Source: a virus
Virus record (IMG/VR): IMGVR_UViG_3300034102_001054
Location: 1-37,095 of that record
DNA length: 37,095 nt
Reading direction: 5' to 3' (one strand)
Part shown: one piece after another, positions 31,625 through 37,095 of the stretch
Layout: every line of letters starts with the position of its first letter
How positions within the stretch are numbered: the first letter of the stretch is position 1
Translations under genes and position numbers: made by a program
The notes under the pieces: generated by a model
The model's input: the letters and a program-made list of their open reading frames with translations, nothing else
The model's database searches: none
Told to the model about the DNA's origin: nothing

Positions 31625-32098
31625 TTACTTTTTAATGGTTATTATTACTTTTGTTTTACTTGTTTTTTGCGCTTTTTTTGCCTCGTATACCTCCCCTGTC
31701 TCTATGTCTAAGCCGTTAATATCACCAGCTTTCAATTGTGCCTCAATAGCCTTTATTTTTGCATCTAGTTCATTCTTTTGCAAAATTAAACGGTTATATT
31801 CAGCATGCCCACACTCATCATAATGATACTTAGTTCCAGTCTCTTTAATTTGGAAGTGTGGAAGTTCTGATTTGTGGTACTTTTCTACTTCATTAAGCAA
31901 TAATGATTGTATTTCATTATCTTTCTCAAAAAACTCAACAATCCGACCCATCATGTTGATTTTTTCAGCAACTTCAATAATGTTGAACTCGCCATCTAAG
32001 GCATACGATTTAATTAGGTCGCAATAGTTTTCAAGTTCTTTTTTTGTTTGTGGCATTTCTGACATTGCAGATACAGCCATTTGAGCATTGTGTTTCAT
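31625..32098 (-). CDS. Hypothetical coiled-coil protein of the replication operon
   Basis: A 157-residue helical protein, not recognised. An N-terminal helical pair (about 15-80), then a polar KYHYDECGHAEYN and a clear coiled coil (ILQKNELDAKIKAIEAQLKA, about residues 105-124), and a lysine-rich end. It lies two bases after the Sak4-like gene and four before the SSB gene, so it is probably a partner in recombination or replication. Confidence 0.6.
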   Translation of the reverse strand: MKHNAQMAVSAMSEMPQTKKELENYCDLIKSYALDGEFNIIEVAEKINMMGRIVEFFEKDNEIQSLLLNEVEKYHKSELPHFQIKETGTKYHYDECGHAEYNRLILQKNELDAKIKAIEAQLKAGDINGLDIETGEVYEAKKAQKTSKTKVIITIKK

Positions 32099-32100
32099 GT

Positions 32101-32934
32101 TTATATTGTTTTAGGGTATTTTATAGCCATTTTTTTTGCCGATTCAATGAATTTTTCTTCCTTTTGAAGTACAAAGTATCTTTTCCAAATTGCATCCATT
32201 TCCTCCCTTGTTTGGCATGCTTCTAGCTCTGATATTGCGGTTTTAAGTTCATCTATACCACTTTCACACCATTCAAGTATTTGCTTGCCTGTTTCTGAAT
32301 TAATGACAAATTCAGGCTTGTTTGCAAACATCGAAGTCCTATCTTTTGAAGCCCTTACCATGTTTTTGTCATTTATAAACTCAAAATTGATTGTAAGTTC
32401 ATACTCAAAACCATCCTTTGTCACTTCTTTTGTGCCGACTTTAACTGGTTCGATTTTTCCTTTTTCATTCTTTACCATGTCATATTCTTGTTTCCGTCTA
32501 ACGGTCGTAATTATATGACATTTACTTTGCAAAAGTGATTGAATGAATGCGGCATGCCGTGGTGTTACTTTAGCCCAATCAGTAAAGCGACCGCCTAACT
32601 CATTATTGATGTCCAAACATCCTCCTTTACCTTCCCATTCATGTGATATTGAGTCTATAATTATCACATCAATATCTGCATTCTCACACGTCCTAATTGC
32701 TTCAATGTACTTTTCAGGACTAAATGGTGCTGATATATTCAGCACATTATATTCACCTAAATTTGAGTACAATTCAGCACTCCCATTTTCTGTGTCAATG
32801 ACTGCGACTTTAGACCAATCATTGGTCATTCCATAGGCTAACAATAAAGCTGAATAAGTCTTACCAAATCCACTTGCGCCTGACAATCCAAGGCGTAATT
32901 TTACTTTTTTTCTACTTGCTTTTTTAAGTTCCAT
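32101..32934 (-). CDS. RecA-like ATPase, Sak4-type recombinase
   Basis: A 277-residue ATPase. Walker A GASGFGKT (residues 19-26) and Walker B VIIIDS (90-95, with D94) are clear. The stretch after it (HAAFIQSLLQSKCHIITTVR, about 128-147) fits the RecA-like core. Phage members of this type act as single-strand annealing or RecA-like recombinases (Sak4). The C-terminal part (about 225-277) is helical and charged, perhaps for protein contacts. It is the second gene of the operon after the promoter at 33316-33347. Confidence 0.75.
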   Translation of the reverse strand: MELKKASRKKVKLRLGLSGASGFGKTYSALLLAYGMTNDWSKVAVIDTENGSAELYSNLGEYNVLNISAPFSPEKYIEAIRTCENADIDVIIIDSISHEWEGKGGCLDINNELGGRFTDWAKVTPRHAAFIQSLLQSKCHIITTVRRKQEYDMVKNEKGKIEPVKVGTKEVTKDGFEYELTINFEFINDKNMVRASKDRTSMFANKPEFVINSETGKQILEWCESGIDELKTAISELEACQTREEMDAIWKRYFVLQKEEKFIESAKKMAIKYPKTI

Positions 32935-32945
32935 AATTTTGTAGT

Positions 32946-33290
32946 TTAGTTGTTTAGTTTATATTCGTCGTTTTTTTCGTCTGGGTCGTAGTGGCTAATT
33001 TTTATGTTGTTTTCGGCTTCATTTTCCTCTAACTCATGCAGTATTTCAAGAAACGTTTTGATAATTTTTGGTTCAAGTTCCAGATCTTGAAACGGTGCAT
33101 CTGTCCATGTATGTTTGCTGTCATTGCTCATTAAGTAGCGATTAACTGTTACTATCTCTTTTCCATCAACTACTTTATAGTTGATTTCATAGTAGAAAAA
33201 ATCATCCTTATATGTAATGTCGTATAATTCAGTAGGATAATTTCCAAAGTCAAGCATATCAGCAATCTGTTGTCTAATTTGTTTTTCCAT
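32946..33290 (-). CDS. Hypothetical protein, first gene of the replication operon
   Basis: A 114-residue acidic protein beginning MEKQIRQQIADMLDFGNYPT. A strand-rich middle with aromatic residues (DDFFYYEINYKVV, about 29-41) is followed by a helix (KTFLEILHELEENEAENN). It is not recognised. It is the first - strand gene after the promoter, with a leader of only about 19 bases, so it should be expressed early. Twelve bases separate it from the Sak4-like gene. Confidence 0.6.
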   Translation of the reverse strand: MEKQIRQQIADMLDFGNYPTELYDITYKDDFFYYEINYKVVDGKEIVTVNRYLMSNDSKHTWTDAPFQDLELEPKIIKTFLEILHELEENEAENNIKISHYDPDEKNDEYKLNN

Positions 33291-33315
33291 AATCTTTGTC
33301 GTTTAAAATGATATG

Positions 33316-33347
33316 CAAATATAAACATATTATAAACATAATACAAA
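33316..33347 (-). promoter_or_regulatory. Divergent promoter, - strand, replication operon
   Basis: On the - strand it reads TTTG, a 20-base spacer and TATATTTG (CAAA at 33344-33347 and CAAATATA at 33316-33323). Spacing and -7 box equal those at 15824-15855 and 26228-26259. It faces away from the + strand promoter at 33427-33457. Confidence 0.75.
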
Positions 33348-33356
33348 CATTTTACT

Positions 33357-33403
33357 ATCTAATTTATCTATACTTTTCAGTAATTAATCTAATTTATCTA
33401 TAC
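33357..33403. repeat. 17-bp direct repeat between the divergent promoters
   Basis: ATCTAATTTATCTATAC occurs at 33357-33373 and 33387-33403, with a period of exactly 30 bp, close to three helical turns. This puts the copies on the same face of the DNA between the two divergent promoters, as expected for operators or iterons. The core TTATCTATA differs from the DnaA box TTATCCACA by two transitions. Confidence 0.75.
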
Positions 33404-33426
33404 ATTAAAAATAATCATTAAATCGC

Positions 33427-33457
33427 TTGTTTTGTATTCAATTGTATATTATCTTTG
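33427..33457 (+). promoter_or_regulatory. Divergent promoter, + strand, early accessory genes
   Basis: TTG at 33427-33429, a 20-base spacer, then TATCTTTG at 33450-33457. It would start transcription near 33464, about 36 bases before the small gene at 33500 and its downstream chain of accessory genes. Confidence 0.7.
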
Positions 33458-33499
33458 TATCATCAATAAGGGAATAAACAACAACTAAAATTTAAGATT

Positions 33500-33673
33500 A
33501 TGAAAACTTTGAATGAAATCATAGAAAAAGCAAACGAACTTAACTCTAAATATCCAAACCTACTTTGTGAAGTTGTTACTATTTGGGGTGGAAAATACGC
33601 TATTAAAGTAGTAAATTCAGATAAAGCAAAAGCACTTACAGAAATGTACAATCAATTTACTTTTACGTTTTAA
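33500..33673 (+). CDS. Small early protein, 57 residues
   Basis: A short gene reading MKTLNEIIEKANELNSKYPN and onward to FTFTF and a TAA at 33671. The first part is a charged helix and the second a strand-like part (LLCEVVTIWGGKYAIKVVNS). It is the first gene after the + strand promoter, with an A-rich start region, so it should be expressed first. Small first-position genes of lytic phages often meddle with the host, but nothing in the sequence proves that. No family is recognised. Confidence 0.6.
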   Translation: MKTLNEIIEKANELNSKYPNLLCEVVTIWGGKYAIKVVNSDKAKALTEMYNQFTFTF

Positions 33674-33714
33674 ACAACTAAAGCCTTTCGGTGGCGGTTA
33701 ACCGATACAAAATT

Positions 33715-34164
33715 ATGAAATGGCAAGACTTACCCAAAGAGATTCAAGAAAAGATGCTAGAGCGTCAATTCGAGCAAAAAGGAAAAAGAGATGCGAGTGT
33801 GTTTGAGGAGTGTATTTCAAATGGATTTGAATGGAGAAGTACACCAGAAGACTCTTTTTTCTGGTCTACAATCTTAATAGATAACAACATCTCCCACTTC
33901 TACACCCTCTACCCGAAACAAGACTACCCTAAAGTAATGATGGTGTCTGATTATCGTTTTGATAATGATAACAAAGGTCATAAAGCAGTTGTTTTTGCGA
34001 AGAAATGTGAAAGATACATAGCATGGGATTGCGAGACTATTGAAGATGCTGAGCGTACAACATACACTTCAACTTGGAAATACGCCAAAGACATCGAGTC
34101 TATCCCATCCTACACAATGGAAGAGTTATTTGAGAAAATTGGTAAATTCAATCTAATTAAATAA
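33715..34164 (+). CDS. Hypothetical early protein, 149 residues
   Basis: The start at the ATG 33715 (MKWQDLPKEIQEKMLERQFE) is preferred over a GTG at 33691. The opening phrase, DLPKEIQEKMLE, is common in accessory proteins of Bacteroidota phages as I recall them. Many aromatic residues and a central beta-rich part (SHFYTLYPKQDYPKVMMVSD, about 60-80) suggest a compact domain. The C-terminus is helical. The function is unknown. Confidence 0.6.
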   Translation: MKWQDLPKEIQEKMLERQFEQKGKRDASVFEECISNGFEWRSTPEDSFFWSTILIDNNISHFYTLYPKQDYPKVMMVSDYRFDNDNKGHKAVVFAKKCERYIAWDCETIEDAERTTYTSTWKYAKDIESIPSYTMEELFEKIGKFNLIK

Positions 34165-34289
34165 GGAAACGCACCATTCTATACAACGGCAAGCACTACG
34201 AACTAGTCCACTGGCACTTTAGATATTTGGAAGCTAAAGACGAAATGGGAAATAAACTTTTAATTAAACACTCACAAAATCAAAACAGC

Positions 34290-34448
34290 ATGAAAAAACT
34301 AATCGAAGAAGCTAAAGAACTAGTAAAAGAAACAATTTGGCGATGGTTCTCGGATGAACCTATGCAGATGGTTCACATTCGAATAACAGTATTTATAATC
34401 ATCGGAGGTCTGCTTATTGCAGGCGGATTGATGCAAGTAATTAACTAA
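34290..34448 (+). CDS. Small membrane protein, 52 residues
   Basis: Starts at the ATG 34290 (MKKLIEEAKELVKETIWRWF). A charged amphipathic helix leads into a hydrophobic span (ITVFIIIGGLLIAGGLMQV, about residues 32-50). It is a single-pass membrane protein, perhaps an early host-membrane factor. In the same frame the sequence upstream stays open to 34161 without an ATG and reads like coding DNA; see the findings. Confidence 0.55.
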   Translation: MKKLIEEAKELVKETIWRWFSDEPMQMVHIRITVFIIIGGLLIAGGLMQVIN

Positions 34449-34463
34449 TTAAACCAACAATCA

Positions 34464-34685
34464 ATGATAAAAATGATAGAAACATATACAATTGTATGTG
34501 ATAATTGTAAAAAAATAAGTACTGACCAATTTGATATTTGCGGTTGGAATGATAAGGATTATGCGCTTGAATGTGCAAAAGATGATAATTGGATAGAATG
34601 TGAAGATAAACATTATTGTCCTGACTGTTATCATTTTGATGATGAAGATAATGTAGTAATAAATGAAATTTGTTTATCAAAATGA
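34464..34685 (+). CDS. Zinc-ribbon-like small protein
   Basis: 73 residues from 34464; a second ATG at 34473 gives 70. The protein has CDNC (about residues 12-15) and CPDC (about 52-55) pairs, with further Cys in the middle, so it probably holds one zinc ion. It is highly acidic, rich in D, E and N. Its stop overlaps the next start as ATGA, which joins it to the chain of small genes. It could bind DNA, RNA or protein; the target is unknown. Confidence 0.6.
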   Translation: MIKMIETYTIVCDNCKKISTDQFDICGWNDKDYALECAKDDNWIECEDKHYCPDCYHFDDEDNVVINEICLSK

Positions 34686-34867
34686 AACGAACCTACCTAG
34701 AAGTATATGTCAACGGCACGCTTCACAAACGCCACGACATAACGAATGAGAGTGAAGAAATAGTTGATGCTTACTGCAGTAATGCGATGATGTTTGAGAC
34801 AGTAGAGCTTCACGAGTTAGTAACCGACCGACCTTTGCAGGTTGGAAAAATAAATAAATTAGTATGA
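34682..34867 (+). CDS. Hypothetical early protein, 61 residues
   Basis: Begins MKRTYLEVYVNGTLHKRHDI from the ATG at 34682, overlapping the preceding stop as ATGA; a longer frame from 34670 is less likely. An N-terminal strand pair and then a helix (SEEIVDAYCSNAMMFETVEL) are predicted. It ends with a short basic tail. It overlaps the next gene by ATGA as well. It is not recognised. Confidence 0.6.
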   Translation: MKRTYLEVYVNGTLHKRHDITNESEEIVDAYCSNAMMFETVELHELVTDRPLQVGKINKLV

Positions 34868-35256
34868 AAGCAAATGAATTAAGAATCGGGAATTTTATTA
34901 TGTTCTCTGAAACAGGGGCTAAATTCAGAGTTGTTGAAATTGATAATTATGGATTCAGAGTAGCGAATGCAAATGAAGATACTTGGATAGGAAATTACAA
35001 TTTTGAAGGAATCCCCCTTACCGAAGAATGGCTTTTGAAGTTGGGGTTTATTTTGTTATCAGAAAGCAAATATTCAAAAAAGTTTGAGTGTATAAATAAT
35101 GATTCGTTTTGTTTTAGTTTTCCAAAATTAGGAGCTAATGTACATCATTACGGTATGAGTTATAGAGGTGAGTTATTATCTAACATAAAACACGTTCACC
35201 AACTCCAAAACCTTTATTTCGCACTTACAGGCGAAGAATTAACCATTAAAGAATAG
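34864..35256 (+). CDS. Phage accessory protein of the MKANELRIGN type
   Basis: A 130-residue protein whose start, MKANELRIGNFIMF, is shared by many accessory proteins of Bacteroidota phages and prophages as I recall them. The N-terminal part is small and beta-rich (KFRVVEIDNYGFRVANANED, about 20-39). It then has EGIPLTEEWLLKLGF (about 49-63) and ends with a helix, VHQLQNLYFALTGEEL. Function is unknown. It is linked to the gene before it by an ATGA overlap. Confidence 0.65.
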   Translation: MKANELRIGNFIMFSETGAKFRVVEIDNYGFRVANANEDTWIGNYNFEGIPLTEEWLLKLGFILLSESKYSKKFECINNDSFCFSFPKLGANVHHYGMSYRGELLSNIKHVHQLQNLYFALTGEELTIKE

Positions 35257-35260
35257 AACT

Positions 35261-35578
35261 ATGAGCAAACTAGCCACCGACTTAACAAACGCTGTCAATG
35301 CCTATATACAGGGTTTTGACGCAAAAAATGAAACAGACATACAATGTGTTGATTTTGGAGTAATGTACGAAACTGCGGATATGTACTTGTCATTCACTGA
35401 CATTGTACACTGCATTGACAATGACATTCAATTTGACGACCTTTATTCTTGGTATTGGTTTACCGTTGAAACCAAATGCAAAATCAATCTACCAACGTAT
35501 CTAAGGCGAAAAGCAGACTATCCAGAGAGTGACCATAAAGATTTTCAAATAATCCTTTTAAACGAAATGATACCATGA
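35261..35578 (+). CDS. Hypothetical early protein, 105 residues
   Basis: Not recognised. It begins MSKLATDLTNAVNAYIQGFD and is acidic and aromatic, with a central segment DLYSWYWFTVETKCKINLPT (about 60-79) and a C-terminal helix. It overlaps the next small membrane protein gene as ATGA. It is part of the same early transcript. Confidence 0.6.
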   Translation: MSKLATDLTNAVNAYIQGFDAKNETDIQCVDFGVMYETADMYLSFTDIVHCIDNDIQFDDLYSWYWFTVETKCKINLPTYLRRKADYPESDHKDFQIILLNEMIP

Positions 35579-35688
35579 CCGAACCCGAAGAAAACAAGCT
35601 AATGGCTTACAGCGCACTTGTTGCACTGGTGATAGTGCTTTCAATGGTGGCAGTATTTTTATTCACTTATAAACTGTTTTTTGAATGA
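35575..35688 (+). CDS. Tiny membrane protein, 37 residues
   Basis: Reads MTEPEENKLMAYSALVALVI and on through VLSMVAVFLFTYKLFFE, with one clear transmembrane segment (about residues 11-33). It begins with an ATGA overlap on the preceding stop and ends with an ATGA overlap on the next start. This tight chaining argues that it is a real gene. The function is unknown. Confidence 0.55.
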   Translation: MTEPEENKLMAYSALVALVIVLSMVAVFLFTYKLFFE

Positions 35689-35840
35689 AAAAACAACCAA
35701 CACTAATCAAAGTAGAATCAGTGTACTGCAAGAACTGCAAACATAAAGACAAAGAGATACATTCTCTTATCTGGACTTGCAAACTGAAACCAAGTACAAA
35801 AACAGGAAATTACATTTTAATCTGCGAAAATTATGCTTGA
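35685..35840 (+). CDS. Small cysteine-containing protein, 51 residues
   Basis: Reads MKKQPTLIKVESVYCKNCKH and on to ICENYA. The CxxC pair at C15/C18, with later cysteines at about 32 and 47, gives a likely zinc site. The protein is basic. It overlaps its neighbours by four and eight bases. It resembles small zinc-binding phage proteins in general; no family is named. Confidence 0.6.
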   Translation: MKKQPTLIKVESVYCKNCKHKDKEIHSLIWTCKLKPSTKTGNYILICENYA

Positions 35841-36003
35841 AAAATTAATAACATGGTCGGAACTTAGCCGATACTTAACAGGTGGACATAGAACCGCCAT
35901 ACATCAAAAAAAGTTCCCACGTAAACACTGGGCAAAAATGGATAAATTAATACATTACGAACTACCGCAATGGTGGGAAAACTTTAAAAATAAGAACTCA
36001 TGA
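35833..36003 (+). CDS. Small helix-turn-helix-like protein, 56 residues
   Basis: Reads MLEKLITWSELSRYLTGGHR and continues with KKFPRKHWAKMDKLIHYELP. The first part (WSELSRYLTGGHRTAIHQKK) has the length and pattern of a small DNA-binding helix-turn-helix. It overlaps the previous gene by eight bases and the next start as ATGA. It may be a regulator of the early genes; it is the best candidate for one on the + strand. Confidence 0.55.
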   Translation: MLEKLITWSELSRYLTGGHRTAIHQKKFPRKHWAKMDKLIHYELPQWWENFKNKNS

Positions 36004-36368
36004 CAGAAACAAAATTAATAGACCATACTAGCAAGAAATGGTTATGGTCACAACTCAATACAGAGGAAGAAGTAAACGAAGTATGCGAGTATCTTTATAA
36101 AAATAATCTGTCTATTAAATTAGATTCATTCAGGGATGGATGTAGAGTTTATCTAGAGGGTATTGATTTGAGCATAAATGGGTGCTGTTTCAGCGGAAAT
36201 AATCTACTATTGCACGTAAGGTATTTTAGACAATTTATAGAGATTTCTAAAACATTAGACTATTTAGAATGGTTATCAAAATACAATAAGTATAATATTG
36301 TTAGAAAATATGTAACCGAAAGAAGACTTCCTGACCTAGAAGAAACTGATTTTGCATTTAAAAAATAA
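36000..36368 (+). CDS. Hypothetical early protein, 122 residues
   Basis: Not recognised. It begins MTETKLIDHTSKKWLWSQLN, with a helical EEEVNEVCEYLYKNN (about 22-36), a glycine/cysteine-containing beta part (INGCCFSGNNLLLHVRYFRQ, about 58-77) and a helical end. It overlaps the helix-turn-helix-like gene by ATGA. The next gene starts seven bases after its stop. Confidence 0.6.
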   Translation: MTETKLIDHTSKKWLWSQLNTEEEVNEVCEYLYKNNLSIKLDSFRDGCRVYLEGIDLSINGCCFSGNNLLLHVRYFRQFIEISKTLDYLEWLSKYNKYNIVRKYVTERRLPDLEETDFAFKK

Positions 36369-36375
36369 TCAAATT

Positions 36376-36816
36376 ATGAGCGAAATACAATACACAAATC
36401 AAGCCATCGCACTGGCTACAAAAGAGCGTAACAAGGACAATATGGAAAAGATTGATAGAGTCGCCATCCATGCAGTCAGAGCAAACGACCCTAACAAGAC
36501 TGTATTCTTGTTCAAGAAAGAGCCTACGCAGGCAATGATTGAGCGAAACAAGGCACTTGTAACTGATAAGTCAATAAAGCCTACACAATTATACACTGAG
36601 GTGGCAAAGAAAAACGAAAACATCTATAAAAACGACCCCGACTATACAAATATGGTTGATTTTATATATGCTTTTCCACACAAAAGCCGTGCTGGCGTTG
36701 CTAAGTATTTGGAGGAAAAGAACATAATTGTGTACAAGTACAAACAACAAAAGTATGTCAAAACTCAAGATTTTTTAATTATGAAAATAAATCGTCAAAA
36801 GTTGACGGTAATTTGA
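36376..36816 (+). CDS. Hypothetical early protein, last of the chain
   Basis: 146 residues from the ATG at 36376 (MSEIQYTNQAIALATKERNK); an upstream ATG at 36352 lies inside the previous gene. It is basic and helical, with TQAMIERNKALVTDK (about residues 50-64), then AFPHKSRAGVAKYLEEKN (about 100-117) and a C-terminal strand pair. Its stop overlaps the promoter of the DUF4116-like gene. It is not recognised; a nucleic-acid-binding role is possible from charge only. Confidence 0.6.
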   Translation: MSEIQYTNQAIALATKERNKDNMEKIDRVAIHAVRANDPNKTVFLFKKEPTQAMIERNKALVTDKSIKPTQLYTEVAKKNENIYKNDPDYTNMVDFIYAFPHKSRAGVAKYLEEKNIIVYKYKQQKYVKTQDFLIMKINRQKLTVI

Positions 36817-36834
36817 AAAATAGTATTATCTTTG
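36802..36834 (+). promoter_or_regulatory. Promoter of the DUF4116-like gene and left arm
   Basis: TTG at 36802-36804, a 22-base spacer and TATCTTTG at 36827-36834. The -7 box equals that at 33450-33457. The spacer is slightly long. Transcription from about 36841 would give an approximately 103-base leader with two hairpins. Confidence 0.6.
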
Positions 36835-36844
36835 TGATGTATTC

Positions 36845-36929
36845 GACAGGTGGAGCTGTCTAATCAATTAACACACACACTAGCCCATTGGCGGACGGTA
36901 CTCCACTACCCGAAGCCGTTGGGCTTTTT
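36845..36929 (+). promoter_or_regulatory. Structured leader with alternative hairpins
   Basis: First hairpin GACAG/CTGTC (36845-36860). Then AGCCCA (36882-36887) can pair with TGGGCT (36920-36925), with ACGG/CCGT nested inside, followed by TTTTT. The same 3' sequence can instead form the short AAGCC/GGCTT terminator hairpin. Two competing folds ending at a T run suggest an attenuator before the repeat-protein gene. Confidence 0.5.
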
Positions 36930-36933
36930 AATT
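36908..36933 (+). terminator. Short hairpin terminator, direct-repeat copy upstream of the DUF4116-like gene
   Basis: The same 26 bases as at 411-436, with stem AAGCC/GGCTT and a T run. It stands 10 bases before the ATG at 36944, where a full terminator would block the gene, so it probably acts conditionally. Confidence 0.6.
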
Positions 36934-36943
36934 AAATACAAAT

Positions 36944-37095
36944 ATGAACATTCAGGAAATTATTAAGAAAAAAAGTGAAATGTATAAGTATTTCACAGAA
37001 GCAGAAGCTTTAGCGGCTGTAAAACAGACTGGTTATGCGTTGCGATACGTTGCCGTTCAGACCGAATCTATTTGCTTAGCGGCTGTAAAAAATGA
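36944..37095 (+). CDS. DUF4116-like repeat protein, 5' part (continues at base 1)
   Basis: This is the start of a gene that crosses the window junction and ends at 411. The joined protein is about 152 residues. It opens with MNIQEIIKKKSEMYKY, a short charged helix, and then enters 22-residue repeats of the type AVKQTGYALRYVAVQTESICLA. The repeats resemble those collected as DUF4116, found in bacteria and large viruses and of unknown function. The ATG at 36944 follows a promoter-like sequence and a structured leader (36802-36933). No signal peptide or membrane segment is visible, so it is probably cytoplasmic. The family assignment is by remembered repeat pattern; the function is unknown. Confidence 0.8.
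   Translation, partial: MNIQEIIKKKSEMYKYFTEAEALAAVKQTGYALRYVAVQTESICLAAVKN
36992..37095. repeat. Terminal redundancy (right copy)
   Basis: Exact copy of bases 1-104. It lies inside the DUF4116-like gene that begins at 36944, and the frame is preserved from 36944 into base 1, which supports treating the molecule as circular or circularly permuted. Confidence 0.9.

Noticed and set aside
33691-33714. GTG start at 33691 for the 149-residue early protein
   Set aside because: The ATG at 33715 begins the recognisable WQDLPKEIQEKMLE motif, and the preceding codons look like a leader.
34227-34289. TTG start at 34227 for the small membrane protein
   Set aside because: There is no sign of initiation there; the ATG at 34290 starts directly before the charged helix and membrane span. 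The open stretch is treated as a separate finding.
36992-37095. The 104-bp overlap as proof of a natural direct terminal repeat
   Set aside because: Most of it is internal tandem repeat, and assemblers leave such overlaps for circular or permuted genomes; physical ends cannot be read from this sequence.
1-37095. A lysogeny module
   Set aside because: No integrase, recombinase of the tyrosine or serine type, CI-like repressor, partition pair or att-like repeat was found in any frame.

Overview
The window is an essentially complete tailed-phage genome. The last 104 bases (36992-37095) repeat the first 104 exactly, and a reading frame that opens at 36944 runs off the right end and continues in frame at base 1, so the sequence closes into a circle of about 36,991 bp. 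The host is very probably a Bacteroidota bacterium. The DNA is AT-rich, starts lack Shine-Dalgarno sequences, several gaps carry the TTTG / about 20 nt / TAnnTTTG promoter of that phylum, and the tail genes carry domains typical of it (BspA-like leucine-rich repeats, the FISUMP domain). I see no integrase, excisionase or CI-type repressor, so a strictly lytic life is likely but unproven. The long tape measure suggests a siphovirus.

Layout. (1) Left arm, + strand, from 36944 across the junction to 4387: a DUF4116-like protein built of near-identical 66-bp repeats, two small membrane proteins, an SNF2-type helicase fused to a DNA methyltransferase, a MazG-like NTP pyrophosphohydrolase and a small unknown gene. 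It is followed by a non-coding unit (4388-4612) with its own promoter, a tRNA-like sequence and a terminator. A two-way terminator (4623-4656) separates it from the late genes. (2) Late genes, - strand, 24876 down to 4689: terminase small and large subunits, tail genes, tape measure, protease/scaffold, major capsid, portal, connector, tail fibre and adhesin genes, then a lysis cassette with a GH108 endolysin. The tail genes come before the head genes, which is unusual. (3) Modification genes, - strand, 26204-24970: a ParB-like protein and a Mom-like DNA-modification protein. (4) Replication and recombination, - strand, 33290-26260: a Sak4-like ATPase, an SSB, a stand-alone DnaA domain IV, a primase-helicase, a second SF2 helicase and a VRR-NUC-like nuclease. 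An origin-like array of GGTGACA/GGTAACA words (30293-30549) lies just upstream of the primase gene. (5) Early accessory genes, + strand, 33500-36816: a chain of about twelve small proteins, many joined by ATGA overlaps.

How it fits together. A divergent control region (33316-33457) with one promoter per strand and a 17-bp direct repeat spaced by 30 bp feeds the early + strand genes and the - strand replication genes. Further - strand promoters stand before the ParB/Mom genes (26228-26259) and before the protease and capsid genes (15824-15855). The phage carries two apparent DNA-modification systems, the helicase-methyltransferase and the Mom-like protein, probably to resist restriction. The features most worth following up are the origin-like array with the solo DnaA domain IV, the leader RNA with a 7-bp pseudoknot (30817-30890), the circularly permuted FISUMP adhesin, the hyper-recent coding repeats at the junction and the tRNA-like elements.
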